Assembly: GCF_012935715.1 (NCBI RefSeq)
Contig: NZ_CP052860.1
Coordinates: forward strand, 4,712,001 to 4,776,000
Length of the DNA stretch: 64,000 nucleotides
Direction: 5' to 3'
DNA from: Pseudomonas sp. ADAK13
Lineage (GTDB): Bacteria > Pseudomonadota > Gammaproteobacteria > Pseudomonadales > Pseudomonadaceae
Below the pieces are notes generated by a model. That model did not search any database. It saw nothing but the letters and a program-made list of their open reading frames with translations, and had not been told where the DNA came from. This document shows, piece after piece, positions 53,193-61,438 of the stretch; position 1 is the stretch's first letter; each line of letters opens with the position of its first letter. Made by a program: the position numbers and the translations under genes.

Positions 53193-54596
53193 TCAGGTTG
53201 GGGTTTTTGGGGCTTGCAGATGCTCGGTCGGGAACGCCTTGGCATACGCCTGGCAAACCCGCAGCACCTGCTCATCCGCAAACCGCGCGCCCACTACATG
53301 CAGCCCCACCGGCAACCCGTTCGCCGCCAACCCGCACGGCACCGACGCCGCCGGTTGCTGGGTCAAGTTGAAGGGATAGGTAAACGGCGTCCACTCCATC
53401 CATTCCCCAAGGCCCGAACCCAGCGGCACGTTGTGCCCGGCCTCGAACGCGGTGATCGGCATCATCGGCGACACCAGCACATCGTAATGCTCATGGAATG
53501 CCGCCATACGCGCCACCAAGGCCGCCCGCGCTTCCAGCGCGGCGCTGTAGTCGCTGAGGCTGATCTGTTCGCCCAGTTGCGCAATGCGCAGCAGGCCCGG
53601 GTCCATCAGTTGTCGCTGAGCCTCGCTCAACGGTCCGGCCAGGCGCGCAGCACCGGCAAACCACAGGGTATTGAACACCTCCAGCGGATCACTGAACCCC
53701 GGGTCAATCTGTTCGACCTGGGCACCCAGCTGCACCAGGCCTTCGACCGCCTGGGCGACAACCCTGGCCACTTGCGGGTCCACCTTCACGTAGCCAAAGT
53801 TCGGACTATAGGCCACCCGCAGGCCTTTCAAGTCAGCCCCGGCCTGCAACCACGGCGTGGTCCGGGGCGCGCCGATCAAGCCGTCCCGCGCGTCCGGCTG
53901 CGCGATGGTTTGCAGCATCAGCACCGAGTCTTCCACGGTGCGGGTCATCGGCCCCAGGTGGGACAGAATGGTCATCGAACTGGCCGGCCATTGCGGCACA
54001 TAACCGAAGGTCGGCTTGATGCCAAAGGTGCCGGTGAAGGCGCAGGGAATCCGGATCGAGCCACCGGCATCGCTGCCTTGGTGCAGCACCCCCAGGTTCA
54101 AGGCTGCGGCGGCACCGGCACCGCCGGACGAGCCGCCCGCCGTCATGCGCGTGTCCCACGGGTTGCGGGTAATCCCATACAGCGGGTTATCGGTGACGCC
54201 TTTCCAGCCGAACTCCGGCGTGGTGGTCTTGCCCAGCAGCACCGCGCCGGCCTTGCGCATGAAGGCCGAGAAGGGCGCATCCACGTCCCATCGGCCCTCG
54301 GCTGAGGTCGTGCGCGAGCCCTTGCGCGTCGGCATGCCGATGGTCTGCGTCAGGTCCTTGATGGACGACGGTACACCGTCCAGTGCCCCGCACGGCTGGC
54401 CCTTGAGCCAGCGTTGTTCCGAATCACGGGCAGCCTTCAAGGCGCCTTCCGGGTCGACGTGGCAGTAGGCGTTGACCGCCGGGTTGTAGCGTTCGATTCG
54501 CAGCAGGGCGTCTTCGGTGACTTCCACCGGCGACAGGCGTTTATCCCGGTAGTGCGCCAGCAGTTCAACGGCGGTCAGGTTGGCAATATCCGTCAT
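53193..54596 (-). CDS. Amidase-signature family amidase
   Basis: 467 residues. The Ser-cisSer-Lys triad is visible: Lys80 in GVPSSIKDLT, cis-Ser156 in TAGGSSGGAG, nucleophile Ser180 in GSDAGGSIRIP. Family length and ending (FNLTQQPAASVPCGLAANGLPVGLHVVG, given here as PAASVPCGLAANGLPVGLHV) are normal. It hydrolyses an amide, probably of the compound imported by the Liv-type transporter or of the product of the M20 hydrolase, whose gene it overlaps by 4 bases (ATGA). Last gene of the operon. Confidence 0.88.
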   Translation of the reverse strand: MTDIANLTAVELLAHYRDKRLSPVEVTEDALLRIERYNPAVNAYCHVDPEGALKAARDSEQRWLKGQPCGALDGVPSSIKDLTQTIGMPTRKGSRTTSAEGRWDVDAPFSAFMRKAGAVLLGKTTTPEFGWKGVTDNPLYGITRNPWDTRMTAGGSSGGAGAAAALNLGVLHQGSDAGGSIRIPCAFTGTFGIKPTFGYVPQWPASSMTILSHLGPMTRTVEDSVLMLQTIAQPDARDGLIGAPRTTPWLQAGADLKGLRVAYSPNFGYVKVDPQVARVVAQAVEGLVQLGAQVEQIDPGFSDPLEVFNTLWFAGAARLAGPLSEAQRQLMDPGLLRIAQLGEQISLSDYSAALEARAALVARMAAFHEHYDVLVSPMMPITAFEAGHNVPLGSGLGEWMEWTPFTYPFNLTQQPAASVPCGLAANGLPVGLHVVGARFADEQVLRVCQAYAKAFPTEHLQAPKTPT

Positions 54597-55864
54597 GCTG
54601 CTTTACCTCCTTGTGCCGCGTTGACCATGGCCCGCAGCAGCACTGCGCAGCCCGCCGCCAGGTCATCCGGCGCGGCGTTTTCGATTTCATTGTGGCTGAT
54701 GCCGCCTTCGCATGGCACAAAGATCATCCCGGCCGGGCCCAGTTCGGCGACGAAGATCGCGTCGTGCCCGGCGCCGCTGACGATGTCCATGTGGCTCAGG
54801 CCCAGCCTGCTTGCGCCGTCGCGCACGGCGTTGACGCAGGCGGGGTTGAAGTCCAGCGGCGGGAAGTCGGCGGTGGGCGTCAGCTCAAAGCTCAGGCCGT
54901 GTTGCTCGGCAGTGGCTTCGATCACCTGGCGCACTTCATCGACCATGGCTTGCAGCTTGTCGGCGTGCAGGTGGCGCAAATCGATGGTCATGTGCACTTG
55001 GCCGGGAATCACGTTGCGCGAGCCGGGGTGCAAGCTCAGGCAACCGACGGTGCCGCAGGCGTGGGGTTGTTGCGCGTGGGCGATGCGGTTCACCGCGCTG
55101 ACCACTTGGGCGGCGCCCACCAGGGCGTCCTTGCGCAGGCGCATTGGCGTCGGGCCCGCGTGGGCTTCGACGCCGGTGAGGGTCAGGTCGAACCACTTCT
55201 GCCCCAGGCAGCCCATGACCACGCCAATGGTGGTGGCCTGGTCTTCCAGTACCGGGCCTTGTTCGATATGCGCCTCGAAATAGGCCCCGACCGGGTGACC
55301 CAGCACGGCGCGTGGTCCGGCGTAGCCGATGCGCTGCAATTCGGCGCCCACCGACAGGCCATGCTCGTCCTGCTTGTCGAGGGTTTCCTGCAAGTCGAAC
55401 TTACCGGCGAACACCCCGGAGCCCATCATGCACGGTGGAAAACGCGAGCCTTCTTCGTTGGTCCACACCACCACTTCGATGGGCGCTTCAGTCTCCATAT
55501 TCAAATCGTTGAGGGTGCGGATCACTTCCAGGCCGGCCATCACGCCATAGCAGCCGTCGAATTTGCCGCCGGTAGGCTGGGTGTCTATATGGCTGCCGGT
55601 CATCACGGGCGCCAGTGCCGGATTGCGCCCGGCGCGGCGGGCAAAGATATTGCCGATGGCGTCGACACTGACGCTGCACCCGGCGGCCTCGCACCAGTGC
55701 ACAAACAGGTCGCGGGCCTGGCGGTCGAGGTCGGTGAGGGCCAGGCGGCACACCCCGCCCTTGGGTGTGGCGCCCAGGCGGGCGAGGTCCATCAGCGATT
55801 GCCACAGGCGTTCGCGGTTGATCAGCGGGGCATTGCTCTGGAGCGGTTGCGCAAAACTATTCAT
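54593..55864 (-). CDS. M20 family Zn-dependent hydrolase (N-carbamoyl-L-amino-acid hydrolase/allantoate amidohydrolase type)
   Basis: 423 residues. Metal-binding features: MTGSHIDTQPTGGKFDGCYG (His-Asp pair and bridging Asp), VVWTNEEGSRFPP (Glu-Glu), HIEQGPVLED, and near the end GAGHDAIFVAELGPAGMIFV. This combination marks the amidase/hydantoinase-carbamoylase group, which removes carbamoyl groups from N-carbamoyl amino acids, ureidoglycine-type compounds or beta-ureidopropionate. The ATG at 55864 fits the family start. It is translated together with the downstream amidase. Substrate inferred only. Confidence 0.86.
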   Translation of the reverse strand: MNSFAQPLQSNAPLINRERLWQSLMDLARLGATPKGGVCRLALTDLDRQARDLFVHWCEAAGCSVSVDAIGNIFARRAGRNPALAPVMTGSHIDTQPTGGKFDGCYGVMAGLEVIRTLNDLNMETEAPIEVVVWTNEEGSRFPPCMMGSGVFAGKFDLQETLDKQDEHGLSVGAELQRIGYAGPRAVLGHPVGAYFEAHIEQGPVLEDQATTIGVVMGCLGQKWFDLTLTGVEAHAGPTPMRLRKDALVGAAQVVSAVNRIAHAQQPHACGTVGCLSLHPGSRNVIPGQVHMTIDLRHLHADKLQAMVDEVRQVIEATAEQHGLSFELTPTADFPPLDFNPACVNAVRDGASRLGLSHMDIVSGAGHDAIFVAELGPAGMIFVPCEGGISHNEIENAAPDDLAAGCAVLLRAMVNAAQGGKAA

Positions 55865-55877
55865 CAGCAGTCTCCGG

Positions 55878-56573
55878 TCAGGCACTCAGGGCCAGGTAAC
55901 GGTTCTTGATCGTCGGGTCGGCGCGAAAGGCTTCGGCACTGCCTTCGTACACCACACGGCCCTGTTCGAGGACGTAATGGCGGTCGGCGAGCTTGTCGCA
56001 GACCATCAGGTTCTGTTCCACCAGCAGCACCGGAAGCCCGTCTTCCTTGACCTTGCGCAGGATCTTCACCAACTCGTCGACGATCACCGGCGCGAGGCCT
56101 TCGGTGGGTTCGTCGAGGATCAGCAGCTTGGGATCGTTGAGCAGTGCACGGGCGATGGCGAGCATCTGTTGCTCACCGCCAGACAGCGCATGGCCGGCGT
56201 TTTTGCGGCGTTCCTTGAGGCGCGGGAACATGCCGTACACGTCTTCCATCTGCCAGCGGCTGGTCTTGCGCACCGCGATGCGCAGGTTCTCCTCAACCGT
56301 GAGCAGGCGGAAGATCCCGCGGTTCTCCGGCACCAGCGCCAGGCCCTGACGGGCGATTTCGAAGATTTTCTGCCCCACCAGCGGCTGGCCATTGAAGTGA
56401 ATCTGGCCCTGGCGCGGGCAGATGATCCCGAGGATGCTGCGCAAGGTGGTGGTCTTGCCGGCGCCGTTGCGCCCCAGCAGGGTCACCAGTTCGCCGGGGT
56501 TGACGGTCAGGGACACGCCTTCAAGAACGTGGCTCTTGTCGTAGTAGGAATGGATATTGTCGACGGTCAGCAT
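55878..56573 (-). CDS. Branched-chain amino-acid-type ABC transporter ATPase (LivF-like)
   Basis: 231 residues. Walker A GRNGAGKT (about 34-41), LVPENRGIFRLLTVEENL (the LivF-type Q-loop region), signature LSGGEQQMLAIARAL, Walker B LLILDEPTEGLAP. Pairs with the LivG-like ATPase on the LivH/LivM permease. Its start touches the livG stop by one base. Confidence 0.9.
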   Translation of the reverse strand: MLTVDNIHSYYDKSHVLEGVSLTVNPGELVTLLGRNGAGKTTTLRSILGIICPRQGQIHFNGQPLVGQKIFEIARQGLALVPENRGIFRLLTVEENLRIAVRKTSRWQMEDVYGMFPRLKERRKNAGHALSGGEQQMLAIARALLNDPKLLILDEPTEGLAPVIVDELVKILRKVKEDGLPVLLVEQNLMVCDKLADRHYVLEQGRVVYEGSAEAFRADPTIKNRYLALSA

Positions 56574-57322
56574 CAGGCAGCTTCTCCCAAATAGGCGGTG
56601 CGCACGCGCTCGTCGGCGCGCACGAATTCCGGTGTGCCTTCCACCAGGATCTGGCCGTGGCTCATCACGGTGATGCGTTGGCTGATGGACATGACGATGC
56701 TCATGTTGTGCTCGATCAGCAGCACGGTGTGGTCGCGGCCGAGGTCGCTGATCAGTTGGGTCATGATCGGAATGTCGTCGATGCCCATGCCCGAGGTGGG
56801 CTCGTCGAGCATCAGCAGCTTGGGTTTGGAGCAGATCGACATACCGACCTCCAGCACCCGCTGCTGGCCGTGGGACAACTCGCCAGCCAGGGTGTCGGCG
56901 CGGGCGGTGAGTTGCAGGCGTTCCAGCACCTGGTCGGCCATCTCCAGGTGCTCGCGCTTGCTGTCGACCCGGCGCCAGAAGTTCAGGGCGCGGGCGCCGT
57001 CGCGGCCCTGGGCGGCGAGGCGCAGGTTCTCGCGCACGCTGAGGTTCTGGAACAGGCTGGTGAGTTGGAACGAACGGGCCATGCCCAGGCCGACGCGGCC
57101 GTGGGCCGGTTTGCGCATCAGGTTCTTGCCGTCGAAATGAATCGCCCCGGCGGTGGCCTGGCGTTCGCCGGTCAGGCAGTGGAACAGGCTCGTCTTACCG
57201 GCGCCGTTGGGGCCGATGATGGTGTGGATGGTACCGGCTTGCACCTTGAGGTTGACGCCGTTCACCGCGTGGAACGCACCGTAGGCCAGTTCCAGATTCT
57301 TGGTTTCCAACAGGATGCTCAT
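56573..57322 (-). CDS. Branched-chain amino-acid-type ABC transporter ATPase (LivG-like)
   Basis: 249 residues. Walker A GPNGAGKT (about 33-40), GMARSFQLTSLFQNLSVREN (LivG-type), signature LSHGQQRVLEVGMSI, which departs from LSGGQ in the UrtD/LivG manner, and Walker B LLMLDEPTSGMG. ATG 57322 overlaps the livM stop by 4 bases; a longer frame to 57469 lies inside livM and is rejected. Confidence 0.9.
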   Translation of the reverse strand: MSILLETKNLELAYGAFHAVNGVNLKVQAGTIHTIIGPNGAGKTSLFHCLTGERQATAGAIHFDGKNLMRKPAHGRVGLGMARSFQLTSLFQNLSVRENLRLAAQGRDGARALNFWRRVDSKREHLEMADQVLERLQLTARADTLAGELSHGQQRVLEVGMSICSKPKLLMLDEPTSGMGIDDIPIMTQLISDLGRDHTVLLIEHNMSIVMSISQRITVMSHGQILVEGTPEFVRADERVRTAYLGEAA

Positions 57323-58329
57323 GACAGCTTCTCCTTGGTCACAACGTCGGCCTTGCGGCTGCCACGCACACGTTCGAACAGCGCAGACAAACCACCCCAC
57401 AAACCACCGCGCATGAAGATCACCACCAGGATCAGAATCACCCCCAGCAGCATCAGCCAGCGCGGCCACAGGTCGGAGAGGAAGTCCCCCAGCAGCACGA
57501 TGGAACCGGCGCCCAGCAAGGAGCCGAACAGTGAGCCGGTACCGCCGACGATGGTCATGATCAGGATGTTTTCGGACATCGCCAGGTCGATGTTCGACAG
57601 CGGCACAAAGTGCAGCAGCATTGCGTACAGCGCCCCGGCGATCCCGGTGACGGCGCCGGACAACACGAACACCAGGATCTTGAAGTGGCGGGTGTCGTAG
57701 CCGATGGCCGAAGCGCGGGTTTCGTTTTCGCGGATCGCCATCAGCGTGCTGCCGAACGGCGAGGCGATCACCCGGCGCGCCCCGATGAAGATCAGCAGGA
57801 ACAGCACTGCGACAAAGCCGTAGAACGCGCGTGCATCGGTGAGAGACAACAGCACCGTGTCACCGATACGGATTTCCGGACGTGGCACGCTGAGCAAGCC
57901 GTTGTCGCCGCCGGTCCAGTCGCTCAGGGTATAGGCGACGAAGTAGGCCATCTGGCTGAAGGCCAGGGTCAGCATCACGAAGTAAATGCCGGTGCGGCGG
58001 ATCGCCAGGGCACCCACCAGAAACGCCAGGAAACCACCGGCGACGGCGGCGCCCAACAGTGCGCTGAACAGGCCGAGCTGCAGGTGAATCATCAACAACG
58101 CCGCGCAATAGGCGCCGGCCCCGAAGAAGATGCCTTGGCCGAACGACAACAGCCCGGTGTAACCCAGCAACAGGTTGCAGGCGAGGGCGGCCATGGCAAA
58201 TATCAGAATCTCGGTGGCCAGGGTCGCCGAGGGTAAAATCAACGGTAGGCCGATCAATACCGCCAGCACCAACAGCAGCATGTAGCGCGACTGGGTCTTG
58301 GCGAACGGCAGGGGATTTTTCTCGCTCAT
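57319..58329 (-). CDS. Branched-chain amino-acid-type ABC transporter permease (LivM-like)
   Basis: 336 residues, about nine membrane helices. LivM signatures: LACNLLLGYTGLLSFGQGIFFG, RRTGIYFVMLTLAFSQMAYF, SPFGSTLMAIRENETRASAI (cytoplasmic coupling loop) and LIMTIVGGTGSLFGSLLGA. The charged C-terminal tail (RVRGSRKADVVTKEKLS) is cytoplasmic. One base separates it from livH. Confidence 0.91.
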   Translation of the reverse strand: MSEKNPLPFAKTQSRYMLLLVLAVLIGLPLILPSATLATEILIFAMAALACNLLLGYTGLLSFGQGIFFGAGAYCAALLMIHLQLGLFSALLGAAVAGGFLAFLVGALAIRRTGIYFVMLTLAFSQMAYFVAYTLSDWTGGDNGLLSVPRPEIRIGDTVLLSLTDARAFYGFVAVLFLLIFIGARRVIASPFGSTLMAIRENETRASAIGYDTRHFKILVFVLSGAVTGIAGALYAMLLHFVPLSNIDLAMSENILIMTIVGGTGSLFGSLLGAGSIVLLGDFLSDLWPRWLMLLGVILILVVIFMRGGLWGGLSALFERVRGSRKADVVTKEKLS

Positions 58330-58330
58330 G

Positions 58331-59191
58331 TCAGGCTCTCCCGAACAGGCCGTAAGGACGCACCAGGATCACCACGGCCATCGCGCCGTAGATCATCAGG
58401 CTCGCGCCCTGGGGCCAGAGTGTGGTCATCAGGCTTTGCACCACGCCGACCAGCAGGCCGCCGACCAGTGCACCGCTGAAGGAACCCATGCCGCCGATCA
58501 CCACCACCACGAAGGCCACGCCGAGGATTTCCGGGCCGACAAAGGGCTGGGCACCGCGCAACGGGGCGAACAGCACACCGGCGACGCCGGCCAGGGCCAC
58601 GCCGAGGGCGAAGGTCATGGAGAACAGGCGAAAGATGTTGGTGCCCAGCAGGGACACGGTTTCGGTGCTTTCACTGCCGGCCCGCACCAGGGCACCGAAG
58701 CGCGTGCGTTCCAGCAGCAGCCACAGGCCAAGGCCGACGAGGCCGGAGAACACGATCAGGAACAGGCGATAGTAGGGATAGACGAAATCGCCCACCACCA
58801 GCACCCCGCGCAGCAACTCCGGCACCGCGACGCTTTTGCCCACCGGGCCCCAGATCATCACGCTGGCTTCCTGGATGATCAGGGCTATCCCCAGGGTCAC
58901 CAGAATCTGGAACATGTGCGGCAAGTGATAAATCCGCTGGATCAATAATCGCTCGATCACCCAGGCCAGCGCGGCCACCACCAGCGGTGCGATCAGCAGC
59001 GCCAGCCAGAAGCTGCCGGTGAGACTGACGGCGGTGTAGCAGATGTAGGCGCCCAGTAAAAAGAACGCACCGTGGGCGAAATTGACGAAGTTCAGCAGGC
59101 CGAAAATGATCGTCAAGCCGACCGCGATCAGGAAGTAAATCATCCCAAGGCCCAGGCCGTTGAGAATCTGGAACAGGTAAAGATTGAGCAT
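58331..59191 (-). CDS. Branched-chain amino-acid-type ABC transporter permease (LivH-like)
   Basis: 286 residues. It opens with FQILNGLGLGMIYFLIAVGL and IIFGLLNFVNFAHGAFFLLG, the signature of LivH/UrtB permeases, and ends in LVRPYGLFGRA. The coupling loop RTRFGALVRAGSESTETVSL is present. It forms a heterodimer with LivM. A stable hairpin lies between the binding-protein gene and this one. Confidence 0.91.
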   Translation of the reverse strand: MLNLYLFQILNGLGLGMIYFLIAVGLTIIFGLLNFVNFAHGAFFLLGAYICYTAVSLTGSFWLALLIAPLVVAALAWVIERLLIQRIYHLPHMFQILVTLGIALIIQEASVMIWGPVGKSVAVPELLRGVLVVGDFVYPYYRLFLIVFSGLVGLGLWLLLERTRFGALVRAGSESTETVSLLGTNIFRLFSMTFALGVALAGVAGVLFAPLRGAQPFVGPEILGVAFVVVVIGGMGSFSGALVGGLLVGVVQSLMTTLWPQGASLMIYGAMAVVILVRPYGLFGRA

Positions 59192-59204
59192 GCAGGAACC
59201 CTCG

Positions 59205-59230
59205 GCAGGCGGCCGCGTGAGCGGCCCTGC
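59205..59230 (-). other. Intercistronic hairpin between binding-protein and permease genes
   Basis: ggccgc-gtga-gcggcc stem (59211-59226), extended by gcagg/cctgc with one unpaired base. It lies 28 bases past the binding-protein stop and may keep binding-protein expression above that of the membrane parts. Confidence 0.5.
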
Positions 59231-59258
59231 GCTGTGTCACCAGTAGATTTTCAGCAGA

Positions 59259-60461
59259 TCAGCCGAGCACGCAGCCCGTGGCTTCCACCGGCGGGAACGA
59301 CTGGCCGGCGCTGAGCACCTTGGCCAGGTCGTCCTTGTCGGCCATGTCGCCTGCCGCCTTGCCCACCAGCAGGTAGTAATCCTTGATCACCTGATGGTCG
59401 CCGGCGCGGATCGATTCCTTGCCGGTGGGGCCTTCGTAGCTCAGGCCCTGCATGGCCTTGGCCACGGTCGGCCCGTCGAAACTGCCGGTGGAGATGATGG
59501 TTTCCAGCATGACCTTGGTGCTGATGTAGTCCGCGGCCAGCGGGTAGGTCGGGTTGATGCCGTACTTGGCCTTGGTCAGTTTCACCAGGTCTCGGTTGAG
59601 CGGGGTGTCGACCTGATGCCAGTACTGCGCGCCGAGGTACACGCCTTCCAGTACGTCGCTGCCCAGCTCCTGGAACTGGTCGAGGCCGGCGGACCATACC
59701 AGCAGCACTTTCATGCGTTCCTTGATACCGAAGTTCACCGCCTGGCGCAGGGTGTTGGACGACTGGCTGCCGAAGTTCAGCAGTACCAGTACGTCGGGTT
59801 TGGCGGCGATGGCATTGGTCAGGTAGCCGGAGAATTCCTGTTCCTGCAGCGAGTGGTAGCTGTTGCCGGCGTGTTCCAGGCCATGTTCGGCCAGGACCGA
59901 TTTGGCACCTTCGAGCAGGGCTTCGCCGAACACATATTGTGGGGTGATGGTGTACCAGCGCTTGGCGTCCGGCAGCAGCTTGATCAGCGGCACGAGGGTT
60001 TCGCGGATCGCGCCATAGGTGGGGACTGACCAGCGGAAGGTGGCGCTGTTGCAGTCCTTGCCGGTGACCTCGTCGGCGCCCACCGGGGTCATGAACACGC
60101 CGCCGGCCTTGCTCACTTCCTTGGCGACGGCGAGTGCCGAAGACGACAGGGTGCAGCCCTGGAAGAAGCGTGCACCGTCCTGCTGGATCGCTTCCTGGAC
60201 CTTGCGCACGGCCTTGCCGGCGTTGCCTTCGGTGTCGATCACCTTGTAGTTCAGCGGGCGACCGAGCAACTCGGGGTGTTGTTCTACCGCGAGGCGTGAA
60301 CCCATGTCGGCAAATTTGCCATAACTGGCAAAGGCGCCAGACATGGACTTGAGGCCGTAAAAGGTAAAGGGCTCGGCGGCGAATGCCGAGCGCACACCCA
60401 GCGGGAGGCTGAGAGCGGCTGCGGCGGTGAGACTGGCTTTCAACAACGTACGACGCTGCAT
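59259..60461 (-). CDS. Liv-type ABC transporter substrate-binding protein
   Basis: 400 residues. The N-terminus MQRRTLLKASLTAAAALSL has an Arg-Arg pair in a Tat-like setting, then AFA cleavage near 28. The mature protein is a type I binding fold of the LivJ/AmiC/UrtA kind: SGAFASYGKFADMGSRLAVE, VIDTEGNAGKAVRKVQEAIQ, GGVFMTPVGADEVTGKDC and YPLAADYISTKVMLETIIS. ATG 60461 follows ccagggagt; the open frame upstream to 60641 crosses the promoter. With the carbamoylase-like hydrolase and amidase downstream, an N-carbamoyl compound, amide or ureide is a reasonable ligand. Confidence 0.89.
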   Translation of the reverse strand: MQRRTLLKASLTAAAALSLPLGVRSAFAAEPFTFYGLKSMSGAFASYGKFADMGSRLAVEQHPELLGRPLNYKVIDTEGNAGKAVRKVQEAIQQDGARFFQGCTLSSSALAVAKEVSKAGGVFMTPVGADEVTGKDCNSATFRWSVPTYGAIRETLVPLIKLLPDAKRWYTITPQYVFGEALLEGAKSVLAEHGLEHAGNSYHSLQEQEFSGYLTNAIAAKPDVLVLLNFGSQSSNTLRQAVNFGIKERMKVLLVWSAGLDQFQELGSDVLEGVYLGAQYWHQVDTPLNRDLVKLTKAKYGINPTYPLAADYISTKVMLETIISTGSFDGPTVAKAMQGLSYEGPTGKESIRAGDHQVIKDYYLLVGKAAGDMADKDDLAKVLSAGQSFPPVEATGCVLG

Positions 60462-60519
60462 GGGGTGACTCCCTGGATTAGTTATTGGCAGGAGTGGCAA
60501 TGGCGATACGGTGGAGCAC

Positions 60520-60535
60520 GGCCTGTGGGCAGGCC
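60520..60535. other. Short hairpin between GntR gene and transporter operon
   Basis: ggcctg-tggg-caggcc, perfect 6-bp stem in the 98-bp gap between the GntR gene and the binding-protein gene. On the plus strand it is followed by T-rich sequence, but nothing is read that way, so its role is unclear. Confidence 0.3.
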
Positions 60536-60559
60536 TTTTATTTGGTTTTTTGGGGGGTG

Positions 60560-61330
60560 TCAGTGGTTGTGGTCGAACTCCAGCAGAAAGTGCGGGCTGA
60601 CTTCGCCTTCTAGTGCGGTCATGTGGTGTTCGGCGTCGCACATGTGTTCGTGCATCAGGCTGCGTACGGTGGCTTCATCTTCGGCCCGGAAGGCGATCAG
60701 CAGTTGCTTGTGGTAGTCGAGGTTGGCGGCGTCGAATTGCTTGCGCTTGGGCTTGTAGGCTTTTTTCAGCACCACCAGGTCGCGCAATAAGTCGTTGAGG
60801 AACTGCGCCATGAAACTCAGCAGCGGGTTGGGGCAGGCCTTGGCCAGCAGGTTGTGGAATTCCAGTTCGGCGATGCGTTGTTCGCGTTGGCCGGCTTCGC
60901 TGTCTTCGGGTGCGCTGCAAAAATCGACATTGTCCTGGAGGGCGCGGTAGTCGTCTTCGCTCAGGCGGCCCAGCACGGAGACGGCGAGTTCGACTTCGAT
61001 GACTTTGCGCAGTTGGTAGACCTGTTCGCCGTCCAGGTGCTGGAAGTGCAGGTAGTTGCGCAGGGCGCGGCTGGCGGGTTCGGTGCCGGCCTGGTTGAGG
61101 TAGGCCCCGCCGCTGGGGCCGGTGCGGGTGTTGACCAGGCCTTCGACTTCCAGCGCCTTGAGGGCTTCGCGGGCGGAGCCTTTGGAGCACTGGAAGCTTT
61201 CCATCAACTCGCGTTCGGTGGGCAAGCGGTCGCCGGGCTTCAGGGCATCGGTGACGATGGAGCGCTTGACCGACTCGACGATCACGTCGGAGAGCTTCTG
61301 GCGTTTGCGGCGCAACGGGCGGCTTAGCAT
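60560..61330 (-). CDS. GntR/FadR-type regulator with FCD domain
   Basis: 256 residues. Winged-helix domain near the N-terminus: LSDVIVESVKRSIVTDALKP, GDRLPTERELMESFQCSKGS, REALKALEVEGLVNTRTG. The C-terminal FCD helical domain has metal/ligand histidines (ELEFHNLLAKACPN, LDYHKQLLIAF, HEHMCDAEHHM). It lies directly upstream of the Liv-type operon on the same strand and has a palindromic site at its own promoter (61346-61375), so local autoregulation and control of the transporter are likely. Effectors of FCD regulators are usually small organic acids or amino-acid derivatives. Confidence 0.88.
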   Translation of the reverse strand: MLSRPLRRKRQKLSDVIVESVKRSIVTDALKPGDRLPTERELMESFQCSKGSAREALKALEVEGLVNTRTGPSGGAYLNQAGTEPASRALRNYLHFQHLDGEQVYQLRKVIEVELAVSVLGRLSEDDYRALQDNVDFCSAPEDSEAGQREQRIAELEFHNLLAKACPNPLLSFMAQFLNDLLRDLVVLKKAYKPKRKQFDAANLDYHKQLLIAFRAEDEATVRSLMHEHMCDAEHHMTALEGEVSPHFLLEFDHNH

Positions 61331-61345
61331 GGTGTGTGATTGATC

Positions 61346-61375
61346 CTATTAATGCGGATTAATAGTACTTAATAG
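61346..61375. promoter_or_regulatory. Probable GntR/FCD operator
   Basis: CTATTAAT-gcgg-ATTAATAG is a perfect inverted repeat (61346-61365), and a third half-site TTAATAG follows at 61369-61375, ten bases (one helix turn) after the second. It lies 16-45 bp upstream of the GntR start. Confidence 0.6.
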
Positions 61376-61438
61376 GGGTTTGGGGTGGGGCGTCAACGGA
61401 GGGGGTCGCTTTTGGTTTGGATGGGTCGTAAATGGGGT

